Assembly (NCBI RefSeq): GCF_000379685.1
Contig: NZ_KB903256.1
Location: 62,001 to 126,000, forward strand
Origin: Catelliglobosispora koreensis DSM 44566
GTDB taxonomy: Bacteria; Actinomycetota; Actinomycetes; Mycobacteriales; Micromonosporaceae
Reading direction: 5' to 3'
Length of the DNA: 64,000 bases
How positions within the stretch are numbered: the stretch's first letter is position 1; each line of letters begins with the position of its first letter. The notes beneath the pieces are model-generated. The model was not told the origin of the DNA. It was given only the letters and a program-made list of their open reading frames with translations, and ran no database searches. The position numbers and the translations under genes were made by a program. Of this stretch, positions 40,765 through 49,602 are shown piece after piece.

Positions 40765-41658
40765 TCATGCGTGCGAATAGTAAGGCGACAAACGCAGCAT
40801 CGACCGGCGCACCAAGGGACGCACCAGCGGCAGCAGAGCCCGGCGCCAGCCCAGGCTCGCGGCGATCGCCCGGGCGATGTCGTCGAACGAATGCCGCTGA
40901 TACTGCAGCAGGGCTTGACTGTCCGTGGTGTCTAGCCAGTCGGTGCAATAGTCGGCTGGGCTGAAAGCCTTGTCCGGCAAAGGCTGCACACCCATCGCCG
41001 CTAGGAGGCGGGTCAGGTATTCACCGTAGGTCAGCTGACACGACGCCCCGCCGCCAATGAACAGCACTCTCCCCCACGCCTGCGGCGTTTCCAGAGCGTT
41101 CGCTATCGCGAGGCCGACGTCGTCGGCATGCACGCACTCGATCCGGTTGTGCAGCCCGATCTCAAACATGATCGGGTGCGCCGGGCGCAGGCCGAGCACG
41201 GGCACGTCGGCGAGCCGGAAGATCGCCCAGTCCAGCCCCGACGAGCGAATCAGCTCCTCGCACTCGATTTTGTGCTCTGTATAGGGGTTGGTCGCCACCA
41301 TCCGGTCGCCGACGCGACGGGGCGGCTCATTGCCAACGGTGATTCCGTGAACGTCCAAAGTGGAGATAAACAGCAACCGGGGCCGTGAGGGCGAGGCTTG
41401 GCAAGCGGCGATGACATTGGCTGTGCCTCCCACGTTTACCGCGCGCGCCAAAGCTGGCTGTTCGTCGGCCAGCGGCGGGATGACCGCCGCGAGATGGATG
41501 ACAACGTCAACACCGGCAACCGCTTGAGCGACCGCCGCCGCGTCGGTGATGTCGCCATGACGCAGGTCAAAGGTGCGCACGTCATGACCGCGCCGCACGA
41601 GTTGCGGCAGCGTGTGTGATCCGACGTTGCCGGACGCGCCTGTTAGCAGGATCTTCAC
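40765..41658 (-). CDS. NAD-dependent epimerase/dehydratase
   Basis: 297 residues. ILLTGASGNVGSHTLPQLV is the Rossmann loop; ISTLDVHG and NPYTEHKIECEEL give the Ser and the YxxxK-like pair (Tyr-Thr-Glu-His-Lys). The C-terminal extension is typical of atypical-SDR epimerases. The substrate may be a nucleotide sugar, unknown. It is divergent from the gene at 41715. Confidence 0.88.
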   Translation of the reverse strand: MKILLTGASGNVGSHTLPQLVRRGHDVRTFDLRHGDITDAAAVAQAVAGVDVVIHLAAVIPPLADEQPALARAVNVGGTANVIAACQASPSRPRLLFISTLDVHGITVGNEPPRRVGDRMVATNPYTEHKIECEELIRSSGLDWAIFRLADVPVLGLRPAHPIMFEIGLHNRIECVHADDVGLAIANALETPQAWGRVLFIGGGASCQLTYGEYLTRLLAAMGVQPLPDKAFSPADYCTDWLDTTDSQALLQYQRHSFDDIARAIAASLGWRRALLPLVRPLVRRSMLRLSPYYSHA

Positions 41659-41690
41659 GACCGCAGCTTAGGCCTGCACCGCATTGTCTA

Positions 41691-41706
41691 ACAATCCTAG
41701 TAAGCT
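41691..41706 (+). promoter_or_regulatory. Shared 13-mer and -10 box upstream of 41715
   Basis: ACAATCCTAGTAA (41691-41703) is identical to 5608-5620. TAAGCT (41701-41706) is a TANNNT box 8 nt before GTG 41715. The 56-bp divergent gap between the epimerase and the next gene is the only spacer. Confidence 0.4.
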
Positions 41707-41714
41707 ATCCAAGC

Positions 41715-42197
41715 GTGGTCGCAACGTTGAGAGCCTGGCTGGCAGGGGTGAGCTTCACGGGCAAAGACCAGGCTGAGGTCACCGCTCTGCTCACCGACGC
41801 GATCGTGCGGTGGGGTGAGACACAGGGCTGGCGGGTCTACCTCAAGGCGCGCAGTGTCTTCCCGTTGCCACCGCCCTATGCCGACAAGTTCTCCCACGTT
41901 GATGTGGCTTTCGCTCGCGAGGGCCTGCCGCCGGTGGTTGTCGAGATCGACCGCTCGGCCCGGCAGCGCACTTTGGACAAACTGCTCGCCGAGGCGCAGG
42001 CCGGCCGGATCGCGATCTGGGTGCGCTGGGGCGAGGGACCGTTCGAGCCTCCGCCTGCCCCGGTCGAAATGGTGCCGGTCACCGTCCTCGGGCGCGGGAA
42101 ATACGCTACGCCGCCTCCCGAGCGCCCCGCCCCCGAACACAGCGAGGCTGACTTGGGCGACGCAGATCAAATGGAGATGTTTCCCCCGCCCAGCTAG
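41715..42197 (+). CDS. Small hypothetical protein with PD-(D/E)XK-like features
   Basis: 160 residues from GTG 41715 (an upstream in-frame ATG at 41616 runs over the divergent gene). FSHVDVAFAREGLPPVVVEIDRS, with HVDVAF, EID and a following Lys (LDKLLAEAQ), recalls the D-ExK nuclease core, and IAIWVRWGEG resembles its last strand. The C-terminal half is Pro/Glu-rich and disordered. Function is unproven; a nuclease-fold or RNA/DNA-interaction role is a guess. It is 12 bp upstream of the monooxygenase. Confidence 0.6.
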   Translation: MVATLRAWLAGVSFTGKDQAEVTALLTDAIVRWGETQGWRVYLKARSVFPLPPPYADKFSHVDVAFAREGLPPVVVEIDRSARQRTLDKLLAEAQAGRIAIWVRWGEGPFEPPPAPVEMVPVTVLGRGKYATPPPERPAPEHSEADLGDADQMEMFPPPS

Positions 42198-42209
42198 AGT
42201 TTTGCAACT

Positions 42210-43616
42210 ATGGATATGGTCGACGTCGCTATCGTCGGGGCTGGCCCCACCGGTCTCGCCCTCGCTTGTGAACTGCGCCTGGCCGGAGTGACCTGCCGCG
42301 TGCTGGAGCGGCGCGCCGATCAGCCCAACCTCACCCGGGCCTTCGCCGTGCACGCCCGGACCCTGGAACTCCTCGACGCTCGCGGACTGGCCGATGAGCT
42401 GGTGCCCCAAGGGATTCAGGTGACCTCCGTGCAGCCCGCGCCCGGGGCGGCGCTGTCGCTGGGCGAGCTTCCCACCCGGTACCCCATGGTGCTCATCGTG
42501 GCCCAGAGTGGCACGGAGAAGTTGCTAGAAGAAAGGGCCGTGGCGCTCGGAGCCGAGATCGTTCGTGCGGCTGAGGTCACCAGCCTGACCCAGGACGACG
42601 GCGCGGTGACACTTCATCTGAAGAACCATGACGACATCCGGGCGTCCTTTGTGGTCGGTTGCGACGGGGCGCACAGCATGGTGCGGGACGCTATCGGGGC
42701 GCGATTCGAAGGCGCACAGTACGAAACGCACATCATGCTGGCAGATGTTCAGCTCCAGCGGCCACCGCAGGAGACCTTGTTCGGCGCGACCAGTAAGCAA
42801 GGGCTCGTGCTCTTCGTTCCGTTTGGCGACAGCTGGTTCCGGGCGATCGTCTGGGACCGCGATCGCGAGGGCGTTCGGCTCGATGAGCCGCTCACGGTCG
42901 AGGAGCTGAAGAAGTCGTTCCGGGACATCGCGGGCGATGACTACGGCATGACTGAACCTCGCTGGAGCACGCGGTTCCTGAGCGAGCGCAGGCAGGCCAA
43001 GGACTACCGCGTGGGACGGGTCTTTCTCGCGGGCGACGCCGCGCACGTGCACTCACCCATTGGCGGGCAGGGCATGAACACCGGCATCCAGGACGCGGTG
43101 AACCTGGGCTGGAAGCTCGCCGCCGCGGTGCGGGGCAACCCGGCTTTCCTTGACACGTACCAAGTTGAGCGGCACCCGGTCGGGGAGAGTGTGCTGAAGC
43201 TGACCGACGCGCTTTACCGCCTGGTGCTTTCCGGCTCGACGGCTGGGCTGATGCTCAGGCGCACCATCATCCGCCTCGCGGTGCGGATCGGTCCCGTGCG
43301 AAGGGCGCTCGCGGAACGGTTGTCTGGACTGGCCATTCGCTATCCCCACCCCGATGGCCTGCATATGTGGACGGGCCGCCGCATGCCGGACCTGCGCGGG
43401 GAGAACGCCCGGCTCTACGAGGTGATGCGCGACGGGCGATTCACACTAGTGACGAAAGAACCGTCCGATGTGGATGGTGTGAACGTCTTCGTCACCAAGG
43501 CGAAGGTGCCCGACCTGATCCTGGTGCGGCCGGACGGCTACGTCGCGTGGGCCAGTGACACCGCTGACGGGCGCGGCCTCGACAACGCTCTGAAGAGGTG
43601 GTGCGCCCAGGCGTGA
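42210..43616 (+). CDS. FAD-dependent aromatic monooxygenase
   Basis: 468 residues of the PHBH/PgaE type. VDVAIVGAGPTGLALACELR binds the ADP of FAD, VVGCDGAHSMVRDAIG is the DG motif, and RVFLAGDAAHVHSPIGGQGM the GD motif that contacts FAD ribityl. Such enzymes hydroxylate polyketide or phenolic rings. No polyketide cluster is nearby, so detoxification or catabolism of an aromatic is as likely. It may share a transcript with 41715-42197 and ends in a strong hairpin. Confidence 0.9.
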   Translation: MDMVDVAIVGAGPTGLALACELRLAGVTCRVLERRADQPNLTRAFAVHARTLELLDARGLADELVPQGIQVTSVQPAPGAALSLGELPTRYPMVLIVAQSGTEKLLEERAVALGAEIVRAAEVTSLTQDDGAVTLHLKNHDDIRASFVVGCDGAHSMVRDAIGARFEGAQYETHIMLADVQLQRPPQETLFGATSKQGLVLFVPFGDSWFRAIVWDRDREGVRLDEPLTVEELKKSFRDIAGDDYGMTEPRWSTRFLSERRQAKDYRVGRVFLAGDAAHVHSPIGGQGMNTGIQDAVNLGWKLAAAVRGNPAFLDTYQVERHPVGESVLKLTDALYRLVLSGSTAGLMLRRTIIRLAVRIGPVRRALAERLSGLAIRYPHPDGLHMWTGRRMPDLRGENARLYEVMRDGRFTLVTKEPSDVDGVNVFVTKAKVPDLILVRPDGYVAWASDTADGRGLDNALKRWCAQA

Positions 43617-43629
43617 ACCCGGGCGCACC
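43600..43629 (+). terminator. Hairpin terminator
   Basis: GGTGCGCCC, 12-nt loop, GGGCGCACC. It begins inside the last codons of the monooxygenase and precedes the convergent beta-helix gene. Confidence 0.7.
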
Positions 43630-43636
43630 AGCAAGG

Positions 43637-46219
43637 TCATGGGAAGCTCGTTACCTTGCTTGGAATCGTGGCTGTCCCCTGAGCCGGGGCACCGGTCGTG
43701 TTGATGACATTCGTGATGACTCCGTTGCCGCCCAGGGAAACCGTGAGCAGGCTGTGGAACTTCACGTTCGGGTTGACCGGCGTCTCGAATCCACGAGCCG
43801 CCACGATCGAGGGGTTGACGTTGAAGTAGCAGTAGGCGCCAAGCCCCCAGGCTTCGTGTGACGTCACGCTGTCGGCCACCTTGTAGGCGGCGTAACCGTT
43901 CTGTCCCGTGCGCCAGGCGGCTTGCGTGGGCGGATCGTAGGGCATCTCGTTCTGGAAGAAGATGACCTTGCCGCCCTGACCGTTCCAGATCAGCTGGTAC
44001 TTCTGGTAGTGCTCGACAAATAACCCGAGCCCGGTCACGTTGTTGCCATTGACGATGAGCCCGGTGTCAGCCGTGTTCACGTCCCAGCCGATGCCACTTC
44101 CGTGGTCACCACGCCAGGCCCAGATGTGGTCGATTAACGTGTTGTGACTGTTGACTTCCAGGCTCACCGCCGCCTTGCCCACGTTTGCCCCGCCGATGCG
44201 GAAGAACACATCGTGCAGCGATGTGGGGTTGGCCGCGTGTGACGCTGACGATCCGGCCGGCCCGACCCGCAGCAGCACCGGCGAGTTCACCGGTCCCGCG
44301 TCGAAGAGCACGCTGGCGATGCGAACACCGTCTACATCGGACACCTGCATCGGGATCACGCCATTGTCCGGGATCAGCGTGGCATAGCCCAGCCCGAGCA
44401 CAACCGTGTTGGGCCGGGTGACGTTGATCGTCTGGTTGATGTGGTAGAGACCTGGCGTGAACAACAGGTTCAGCCCACTCGCCAGCGCGGCGTTCATCTC
44501 CGCGGCGGTGTGTGACGGCTTGGCGATGAAGAAGTCGCTTAGCGGCAAGGACGTTCCCGCCGTCGCGCCACCAGTCCACGTCGTCCCAGCGGAGTTGGTG
44601 CGTGCTGAGGGCACGAAGACCCGGTAGTTTCCGCCCGCATCCAGGTAGAGGTAAGGCTTTTCCCGGCTGAGCGGTGTTGTCGGCAGCGTCGTGTAAACCG
44701 GTTCGGGGAAGCCGTTGGCGGGCGCCCCTTGCACTCCGGAGAACACCATGTTCCACACGCCGTTGGTCCAGCCACCGATCTGGCTGTCGCGAGTGAACCA
44801 CTGCTGCTGTGAGTAGGGACCGACCGTCCCGGCCACGCGGCTGTCGGCGATGAAGCCACCGCTAGCCCAGCCATAGCCGTTCGGGGCGAGGTTCAGGTCG
44901 CCGTGAATGTCCATGCGGCGAAACGGCGCAGCCTGCGAGACGGCCCATCGGGTGAACCCAGCCGACGGGTAGACGGACAGGTTTTCGGCTGAGCGCCAGA
45001 AGTTTTGCGTCGCGTTGCCGCCGAACCAGCCCGCGTCCACAGTGATGTCACCATTGATGCGCACATCACCAGGATTGAGGCCGAGCCCGGAAATCGAGGT
45101 GTAGAAACCGATCTGGGCGTTGAAACCGCTGTAGGTGCCCGGCTTGAACAGGAATTGATAGCGCTCCTGGCCAAACTGGTTCGACTCCATCTGGGCGAAG
45201 ACCTCATCCACACGTGCCTGGATCGTCGCTCCGCTCATCGAGGGATCGAACACGATGACGTTGGGCCCGAGGTCCCCGCCGCCCACAGGGCCACCGCCCG
45301 TTCGCACCGCAAACTCCCAAAGTGAGTAACCATAACCGGTGCCACGAGTCGTGCCATACATGCGCACGTATCGCCCGGAGCCACTCACGCTAAGCGCTTG
45401 CGTCCCGCCCGTGGAACTTGTTGTCGAATAGATGGCCGTCCACGGTCCGCTCGCGGCGTCGGCGACCTGAATCTGGAACGCCCTGCCGTAAGCCGCTTCC
45501 CACTGCAGCGTGACGCCGCAGACGGTCTGCCTCGAGCCGAGGTCGACCTGTATCCACTGTGGATCGGAGGCCAGGCTCGACCAGCGGGTGCCGGTGCTGC
45601 CATCAAACGCGGCCGTTGCCGGGAAACCGGCACCTTGCACGGACGATGCCGCCGCCGGCTTGCCCTGCGCCGCGTTCACGGGGTTACACGTCCCCGGGTT
45701 GGAGGCGAACTCCCCGAAAACCTGGAACTCCCAAAGGGAATAGCCCCATCCGGTCGCCCTCGCCGTGCCATTCATCCGCACGAACCGGCCCGATCCGGTG
45801 ACGTTCAGCGTTTGCACGCCTCCGGTGCCGGTCGTCGTTGAGTAGATGTTCGTCCACGGTCCGCTCGCGGAGCCGGAAACCTGAATCTGAAACGCGGTGG
45901 CGTAGGCGCCTTCCCAGCGCAACACCACCTGGCTCAAAGTTGCGGTGTCACCCAAGTCGACCTGAATCCACTGTGGATCGGTGAACAGGCTCGACCAGCG
46001 CGTGCCATTGTCACCGTCCACAGCGGCGGACGCGGGCGTCCCACCGTTTTCCACGGACGACGCCGTGGCTGGTTTGCCTTGCGAGATAAGCGAAGGAGCG
46101 GCGCTAGCGGGCTGTGAGGCGATTACGTAACCGATGAGCAGCAACAATGCCGTCATGCTCGCCGCGGCCGCCAGCCCACGCCTGCGGCCGGGAGCCGCAA
46201 GGGAGGGAGCGAGGCGCAT
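43637..46219 (-). CDS. Secreted right-handed beta-helix protein with two discoidin domains
   Basis: 860 residues. A signal peptide (MTALLLLIGYVIASQPASA, cut near residue 41) leads to two F5/8C domains (QGKPATASSVENGGTPASAA and GKPAAASSVQGAGFPATAA), clearly duplicates. From about residue 320 the chain (PNVIVFDPSMSGATIQARVD through FKPGTYSGFN) looks like a pectate-lyase-type parallel beta-helix. The whole is probably polysaccharide-active or -binding, but I cannot name a glycosidase family. It is the sort of gene regulated by a cellulase-type repressor; see the box at 46315. Confidence 0.75.
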   Translation of the reverse strand: MRLAPSLAAPGRRRGLAAAASMTALLLLIGYVIASQPASAAPSLISQGKPATASSVENGGTPASAAVDGDNGTRWSSLFTDPQWIQVDLGDTATLSQVVLRWEGAYATAFQIQVSGSASGPWTNIYSTTTGTGGVQTLNVTGSGRFVRMNGTARATGWGYSLWEFQVFGEFASNPGTCNPVNAAQGKPAAASSVQGAGFPATAAFDGSTGTRWSSLASDPQWIQVDLGSRQTVCGVTLQWEAAYGRAFQIQVADAASGPWTAIYSTTSSTGGTQALSVSGSGRYVRMYGTTRGTGYGYSLWEFAVRTGGGPVGGGDLGPNVIVFDPSMSGATIQARVDEVFAQMESNQFGQERYQFLFKPGTYSGFNAQIGFYTSISGLGLNPGDVRINGDITVDAGWFGGNATQNFWRSAENLSVYPSAGFTRWAVSQAAPFRRMDIHGDLNLAPNGYGWASGGFIADSRVAGTVGPYSQQQWFTRDSQIGGWTNGVWNMVFSGVQGAPANGFPEPVYTTLPTTPLSREKPYLYLDAGGNYRVFVPSARTNSAGTTWTGGATAGTSLPLSDFFIAKPSHTAAEMNAALASGLNLLFTPGLYHINQTINVTRPNTVVLGLGYATLIPDNGVIPMQVSDVDGVRIASVLFDAGPVNSPVLLRVGPAGSSASHAANPTSLHDVFFRIGGANVGKAAVSLEVNSHNTLIDHIWAWRGDHGSGIGWDVNTADTGLIVNGNNVTGLGLFVEHYQKYQLIWNGQGGKVIFFQNEMPYDPPTQAAWRTGQNGYAAYKVADSVTSHEAWGLGAYCYFNVNPSIVAARGFETPVNPNVKFHSLLTVSLGGNGVITNVINTTGAPAQGTATIPSKVTSFP

Positions 46220-46314
46220 GTCATCTCCATGTCAGAGGGGTGGCAGGCGACCGCGCGTCCGCCCATGGCATCGGCATTACCACGGGCGGACGTGCTGGCC
46301 TGCGCTTGCCTTTC

Positions 46315-46330
46315 GGTGAGCGCTCTCCCA
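46315..46330. promoter_or_regulatory. GAGCGCTC-centred palindrome, CebR/CelR-like
   Basis: On the minus strand TGGGAGAGCGCTCACC holds the GAGCGCTC core of the LacI-type CelR/CebR box (TGGGAGCGCTCCCA), with altered flanks, about 96 bp upstream of the beta-helix gene start. The 283-bp gap holds no gene and is AT-richer than average. The match is partial. Confidence 0.35.
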
Positions 46331-46502
46331 TGGAAGAGATTCGTTCGCTCAGAGTCCTCTGTCAAGACATTCGCCACGCCAAGTTTCAAACGTGTTAAGG
46401 CAGATATCGCCTGACCACGGATTTGTTGCCGGAGACAGCAATAAAAATTTCTCATCGCGTACGCCATTAGCCGTGATCTTCGCGGAAACCGCTCTCCAAC
46501 GG

Positions 46503-47261
46503 TCAGTGCAGCTGTGCCAGCGCCGACTCCAGCGCCTCCGGCCCGACCGCGAAGGCGCGGCTGAACGGGAACTCGACCTGGTAGAGCACGAACAGCATGA
46601 GCGCGATCATTCCGCCGACGATCGCCATCATCAGTCCATTCGGGAAGGTCGTCTCCAAGCCGAACAGGTAGAGGAAGCCCACGCTCACGAGGCCGCCCAG
46701 GATCAGCACCCACCACAGCAAGTCCGGCATACCTTCGCCCGCGGCACCAACGCGCGCGAGACGGGCCGAAGCGGCCTGGCTGAGGTAGCTGGACAACTGC
46801 TGCTGGGCGTTCTGCGCACGGTCGGTTGTGGTGTCAACGGTGTCGGCCGACCGGCGCAGCCGCGCGAAAAGCTCCGCCGCCCGCGCGCCCGGTTCCTGAT
46901 GGACCGCAAGGTTTTCCCACTCGTCTGTGGACGCTTCCTCCAAGTACCCATGGATGAGGTTCTGGATGTTGCTCTTGTCGGGAGCTTCGAGGCCGTTGGC
47001 GACCCAGTAGGCCTCGGCGAGAGTGGCCGCTTCCTGTTCGGTGCTGCCCGCGGCGGCGCTGCGCGGCTCCCACACGGCGATGGCGGCCAGCGCGATCAGG
47101 ATGGCGTAGACCATGCCGATCGTCGCGTAGAGGGCACTGGCCGCGTCAGAGTCGGCCGCGAGCCAGCGTTCCGGGATGAGCCGCGACACAAGCACGAACC
47201 CGGCGGCCGAAACCATGGCGGCGCCCATACACACCAAGCCGCCCGCGAGCATGACGTTCAT
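46503..47261 (-). CDS. DUF4239 membrane protein, last gene of the encapsulin operon
   Basis: 252 residues. Two hydrophobic segments at the start (about 5-28, 45-65), a long soluble middle (residues 66-180, acidic, helical), then two more helices (LLWWVLILGGLVSVGFLYLF, GLMMAIVGGMIALMLFVLY). This is the bestrophin-like DUF4239 layout. DUF4239 proteins may be channels; the function is untested. Its ATG overlaps the stop of 47258-48610 by 4 bp, so it belongs to the same coupled operon as the shell protein. Confidence 0.8.
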   Translation of the reverse strand: MNVMLAGGLVCMGAAMVSAAGFVLVSRLIPERWLAADSDAASALYATIGMVYAILIALAAIAVWEPRSAAAGSTEQEAATLAEAYWVANGLEAPDKSNIQNLIHGYLEEASTDEWENLAVHQEPGARAAELFARLRRSADTVDTTTDRAQNAQQQLSSYLSQAASARLARVGAAGEGMPDLLWWVLILGGLVSVGFLYLFGLETTFPNGLMMAIVGGMIALMLFVLYQVEFPFSRAFAVGPEALESALAQLH

Positions 47262-48610
47262 CGCGCTCCCTTCCTTCCACCGCGCGCGGCGACGGTTACC
47301 GCGGGCACCAGCAGTCCCGCGAAAAGCGTTAGCGTCAAGGGAATCCGTTTGCGTTCGGGAGGCTTCGGCACCTCCGGCATCGCCTCCATCGGCTCCTCAA
47401 CCGGCGGAGGTGGTGGCACCAACGACGGTTCAGGTGACGGTGACGCAGGCGGTGGCTCATATGGCCTCGGCTCGGGCCAGCGAACCGTGAGTGGATAGTC
47501 CTCGACCTCACCGCCGGAGGCGAACCCGTGTGGCTGTGGATCGGCGTTCACAGAGCCGAAAAGCCTTAGCCGCAAACGCGATTCGTCACGTGCGGTGTTA
47601 ACTTCGAGCTGTTGCCACGTCAGCGTCACCGCCGCCTCAGCCGAGACGGTAACCATGGTCCGCTCAGCTACCGTGAACTGGCCGTCATGGTTCAGGTCGT
47701 GCCACCCGGCGAGGAGGGCGGGCTGCCCGGTGGTGTTGACCACCTTCACTTCCACCGACAGCGAATTCGCCGCAGCCTCGATCGTTGGTGGCGCGCCGAG
47801 CCCGTCATCGGTTCCAGCCGAGGCACCAATGCTCAGGGTTCCAAAGGTCGTCAGGCTATGGCGCGCGTCGCTTTCCGGATCGTTTCCGAGATCGAAGGCT
47901 GCCGGGCAAGACGCCGCGTCAGCGTGAAAAGCCTTGAAGCCAGACAAGACTGAGGTCGCACGGGACGGATCCGCCAGTGGCACCCGGAAAATCCGTCCCG
48001 TGCTGTTGTGCAGCACCTGCAGCGTCCCGTACAGATCGATAGCCACGGCACCATAGCTGCTGCCTGGCGGAAGGCCAGCCGGTGCCGCGATCTCCTTCAC
48101 CGCCCCAGATCGCGGGTCGATCTGGATCAGCTGCGGCTGCCGCCCTGCCGTGACCCCATAAAGCATCTTGTCGTCCGGGTTGACATCCCAGTCACCGAGC
48201 TCGAAGTCCGGAGACAGTGGCACCGTCGCCACCGCCGTCAGCGAGGGAACTTCGAGTGTGACAATGCTGTGTCCACCTTGGACGATCCAATGCTCGCCGA
48301 GAGTCGCGGCGGCATAAGCACCTTCAAGGTCTTGCGGGACCGGCCCGCGGTCTGTCAGCTCACCCGCTGACGTGATGGTGACGAACCGTTTGCCGGCCAC
48401 GCCAAAGAACATCTCCTCCTTCGGCAAGTAGGCCAGAGCGTTGACTTGAGCTGGCAATGACGACACCGGCAGGTGCCGGTCTCCACGCTCGTCGAAGCGG
48501 ACCAGCTCTCGTTCCTGGACCAGGTAGAAACCATTGCGGCACAGAGGTTCCGCTGTCGGCGCCACCGCGGGCGGCAGCAGCAGAGCCAGCACGAGAGCCA
48601 GTCTGGACAT
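47258..48610 (-). CDS. Secreted, C-terminally membrane-anchored protein in the encapsulin operon
   Basis: 450 residues. A signal peptide (LVLALLLPPAVAPTAEP) leads to a beta-propeller-like repeat (VQERELVRFDERGDRHLPVS, then GTLQVLHNSTGRIFRVPLA), resembling DUF6923/SMP-30-type domains. Next come a GEVEDYPL motif, typical of large actinobacterial surface proteins, a Pro/Ser/Glu linker and a C-terminal membrane helix (LTLTLFAGLLVPAVTVAA) with a basic tail. The start overlaps the prenyl synthase stop by 1 bp (TGATG). Nothing comparable is a known encapsulin component. Confidence 0.75.
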   Translation of the reverse strand: MSRLALVLALLLPPAVAPTAEPLCRNGFYLVQERELVRFDERGDRHLPVSSLPAQVNALAYLPKEEMFFGVAGKRFVTITSAGELTDRGPVPQDLEGAYAAATLGEHWIVQGGHSIVTLEVPSLTAVATVPLSPDFELGDWDVNPDDKMLYGVTAGRQPQLIQIDPRSGAVKEIAAPAGLPPGSSYGAVAIDLYGTLQVLHNSTGRIFRVPLADPSRATSVLSGFKAFHADAASCPAAFDLGNDPESDARHSLTTFGTLSIGASAGTDDGLGAPPTIEAAANSLSVEVKVVNTTGQPALLAGWHDLNHDGQFTVAERTMVTVSAEAAVTLTWQQLEVNTARDESRLRLRLFGSVNADPQPHGFASGGEVEDYPLTVRWPEPRPYEPPPASPSPEPSLVPPPPPVEEPMEAMPEVPKPPERKRIPLTLTLFAGLLVPAVTVAARGGRKGAR

Positions 48611-49602
48611 CAGTGATCCCGTGCCGTCATCAGCCGGGCCAGCTCGGCCAGCGCACGGAAGGCCGGATCGCGGGGCAGCGCTGACAGTGCCCTGTCGGTC
48701 AAGACGTCAGCCTGCGCGAGGCACCAATCCCGCGCGCCCGCCGCCTCCACGAGCCCGGCCAGGACAGCCGCGTCCTCGTCACCGCCATAGGCGGCCGCGA
48801 GTTTGCGGCCCGCTTCGGTGCCAGACGTCATCGCCGCCACGACCGGCAGAGACTTCTTGCGGCTGCGCAAGTCTGAGTGCACCGGCTTGCCTGTGCTCGC
48901 CGGATCGCCCCAGATCCCCAGCAGATCGTCGACGACCTGGAATGCCAAGCCGAGATCGCCAGCGAAGGCGCGCAGCGATGCCGCGACTTCCAGGCTCGCC
49001 CCGCCAAAGATGGCACCCAGCGTGGCACTGCATTCCAGCAACGCGGCGGTCTTGTGCCGCGCCATCTGAAAGCATTCCTTCAGCGAAACGCGTTCGCGCT
49101 CTTCGAAAGCCAGGTCTTCGGCCTGACCCTCGATCAGCTCCACGACCGCGGCATTGAGCACTTTGGACGCTTCGGCGACCCGGGGATGCCCGCTGAGCGC
49201 CAGCACGTCGAAGGCGAGCGTCAGCAAAGCGTCTCCGGCCAGGATCGCCGGCCCGGGGCCAAACACCTTCCACACCGTCGGCCGGTGCCGGCGGGTCTCG
49301 TCGCCATCCATGACGTCGTCGTGGATGAGCGAGAAGTTGTGCACGAGTTCGACCGCCACCGCCGCGGGCGTCGCCACCGCCGCGCTCCCGCCCGCGGCTT
49401 CCGCGGCCAGCAGCACGAGCGTCGGGCGCAAAGCCTTGCCGTTGCTCGTGACCGACGGGTTGCCGAACTTGTCCCACCACCCGAAGTGATAACCCGCGAT
49501 GTGCCGGATCGAGCCGGGAAGGCTGTCCGTGGCCCGCCTGAGCGCGGGCTCCGTCACCTCGCGGCCCCGCTCCAGGAGGAGGGCGGCGGCGAGGTCAGTC
49601 AT
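48610..49602 (-). CDS. Polyprenyl diphosphate synthase, probable family 2B encapsulin cargo
   Basis: 330 residues from ATG 49602; a long upstream in-frame extension is antisense-like and rejected. The first Asp motif is DDVMD (95-99, followed by RRHRPT) and the second DDLLGIWGD (225-233), the signature of type I trans-prenyl synthases condensing IPP with allylic diphosphates. Phe at -5 of DDVMD without an insertion fits a C15-C20 product. The start overlaps the shell stop by 8 bp, so expression is coupled. No long disordered N- or C-terminal extension is seen for cargo loading. Confidence 0.88.
   Translation of the reverse strand: MTDLAAALLLERGREVTEPALRRATDSLPGSIRHIAGYHFGWWDKFGNPSVTSNGKALRPTLVLLAAEAAGGSAAVATPAAVAVELVHNFSLIHDDVMDGDETRRHRPTVWKVFGPGPAILAGDALLTLAFDVLALSGHPRVAEASKVLNAAVVELIEGQAEDLAFEERERVSLKECFQMARHKTAALLECSATLGAIFGGASLEVAASLRAFAGDLGLAFQVVDDLLGIWGDPASTGKPVHSDLRSRKKSLPVVAAMTSGTEAGRKLAAAYGGDEDAAVLAGLVEAAGARDWCLAQADVLTDRALSALPRDPAFRALAELARLMTARDH

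Noticed and set aside
42210-43616. A polyketide tailoring cluster around the flavin monooxygenase
   Set aside because: No ketosynthase, cyclase or acyl carrier gene is nearby.
46392-47498. A 368-residue plus-strand frame antisense to DUF4239
   Set aside because: Composition is that of an antisense frame in GC-rich DNA, and the DUF4239 frame has real membrane helices.
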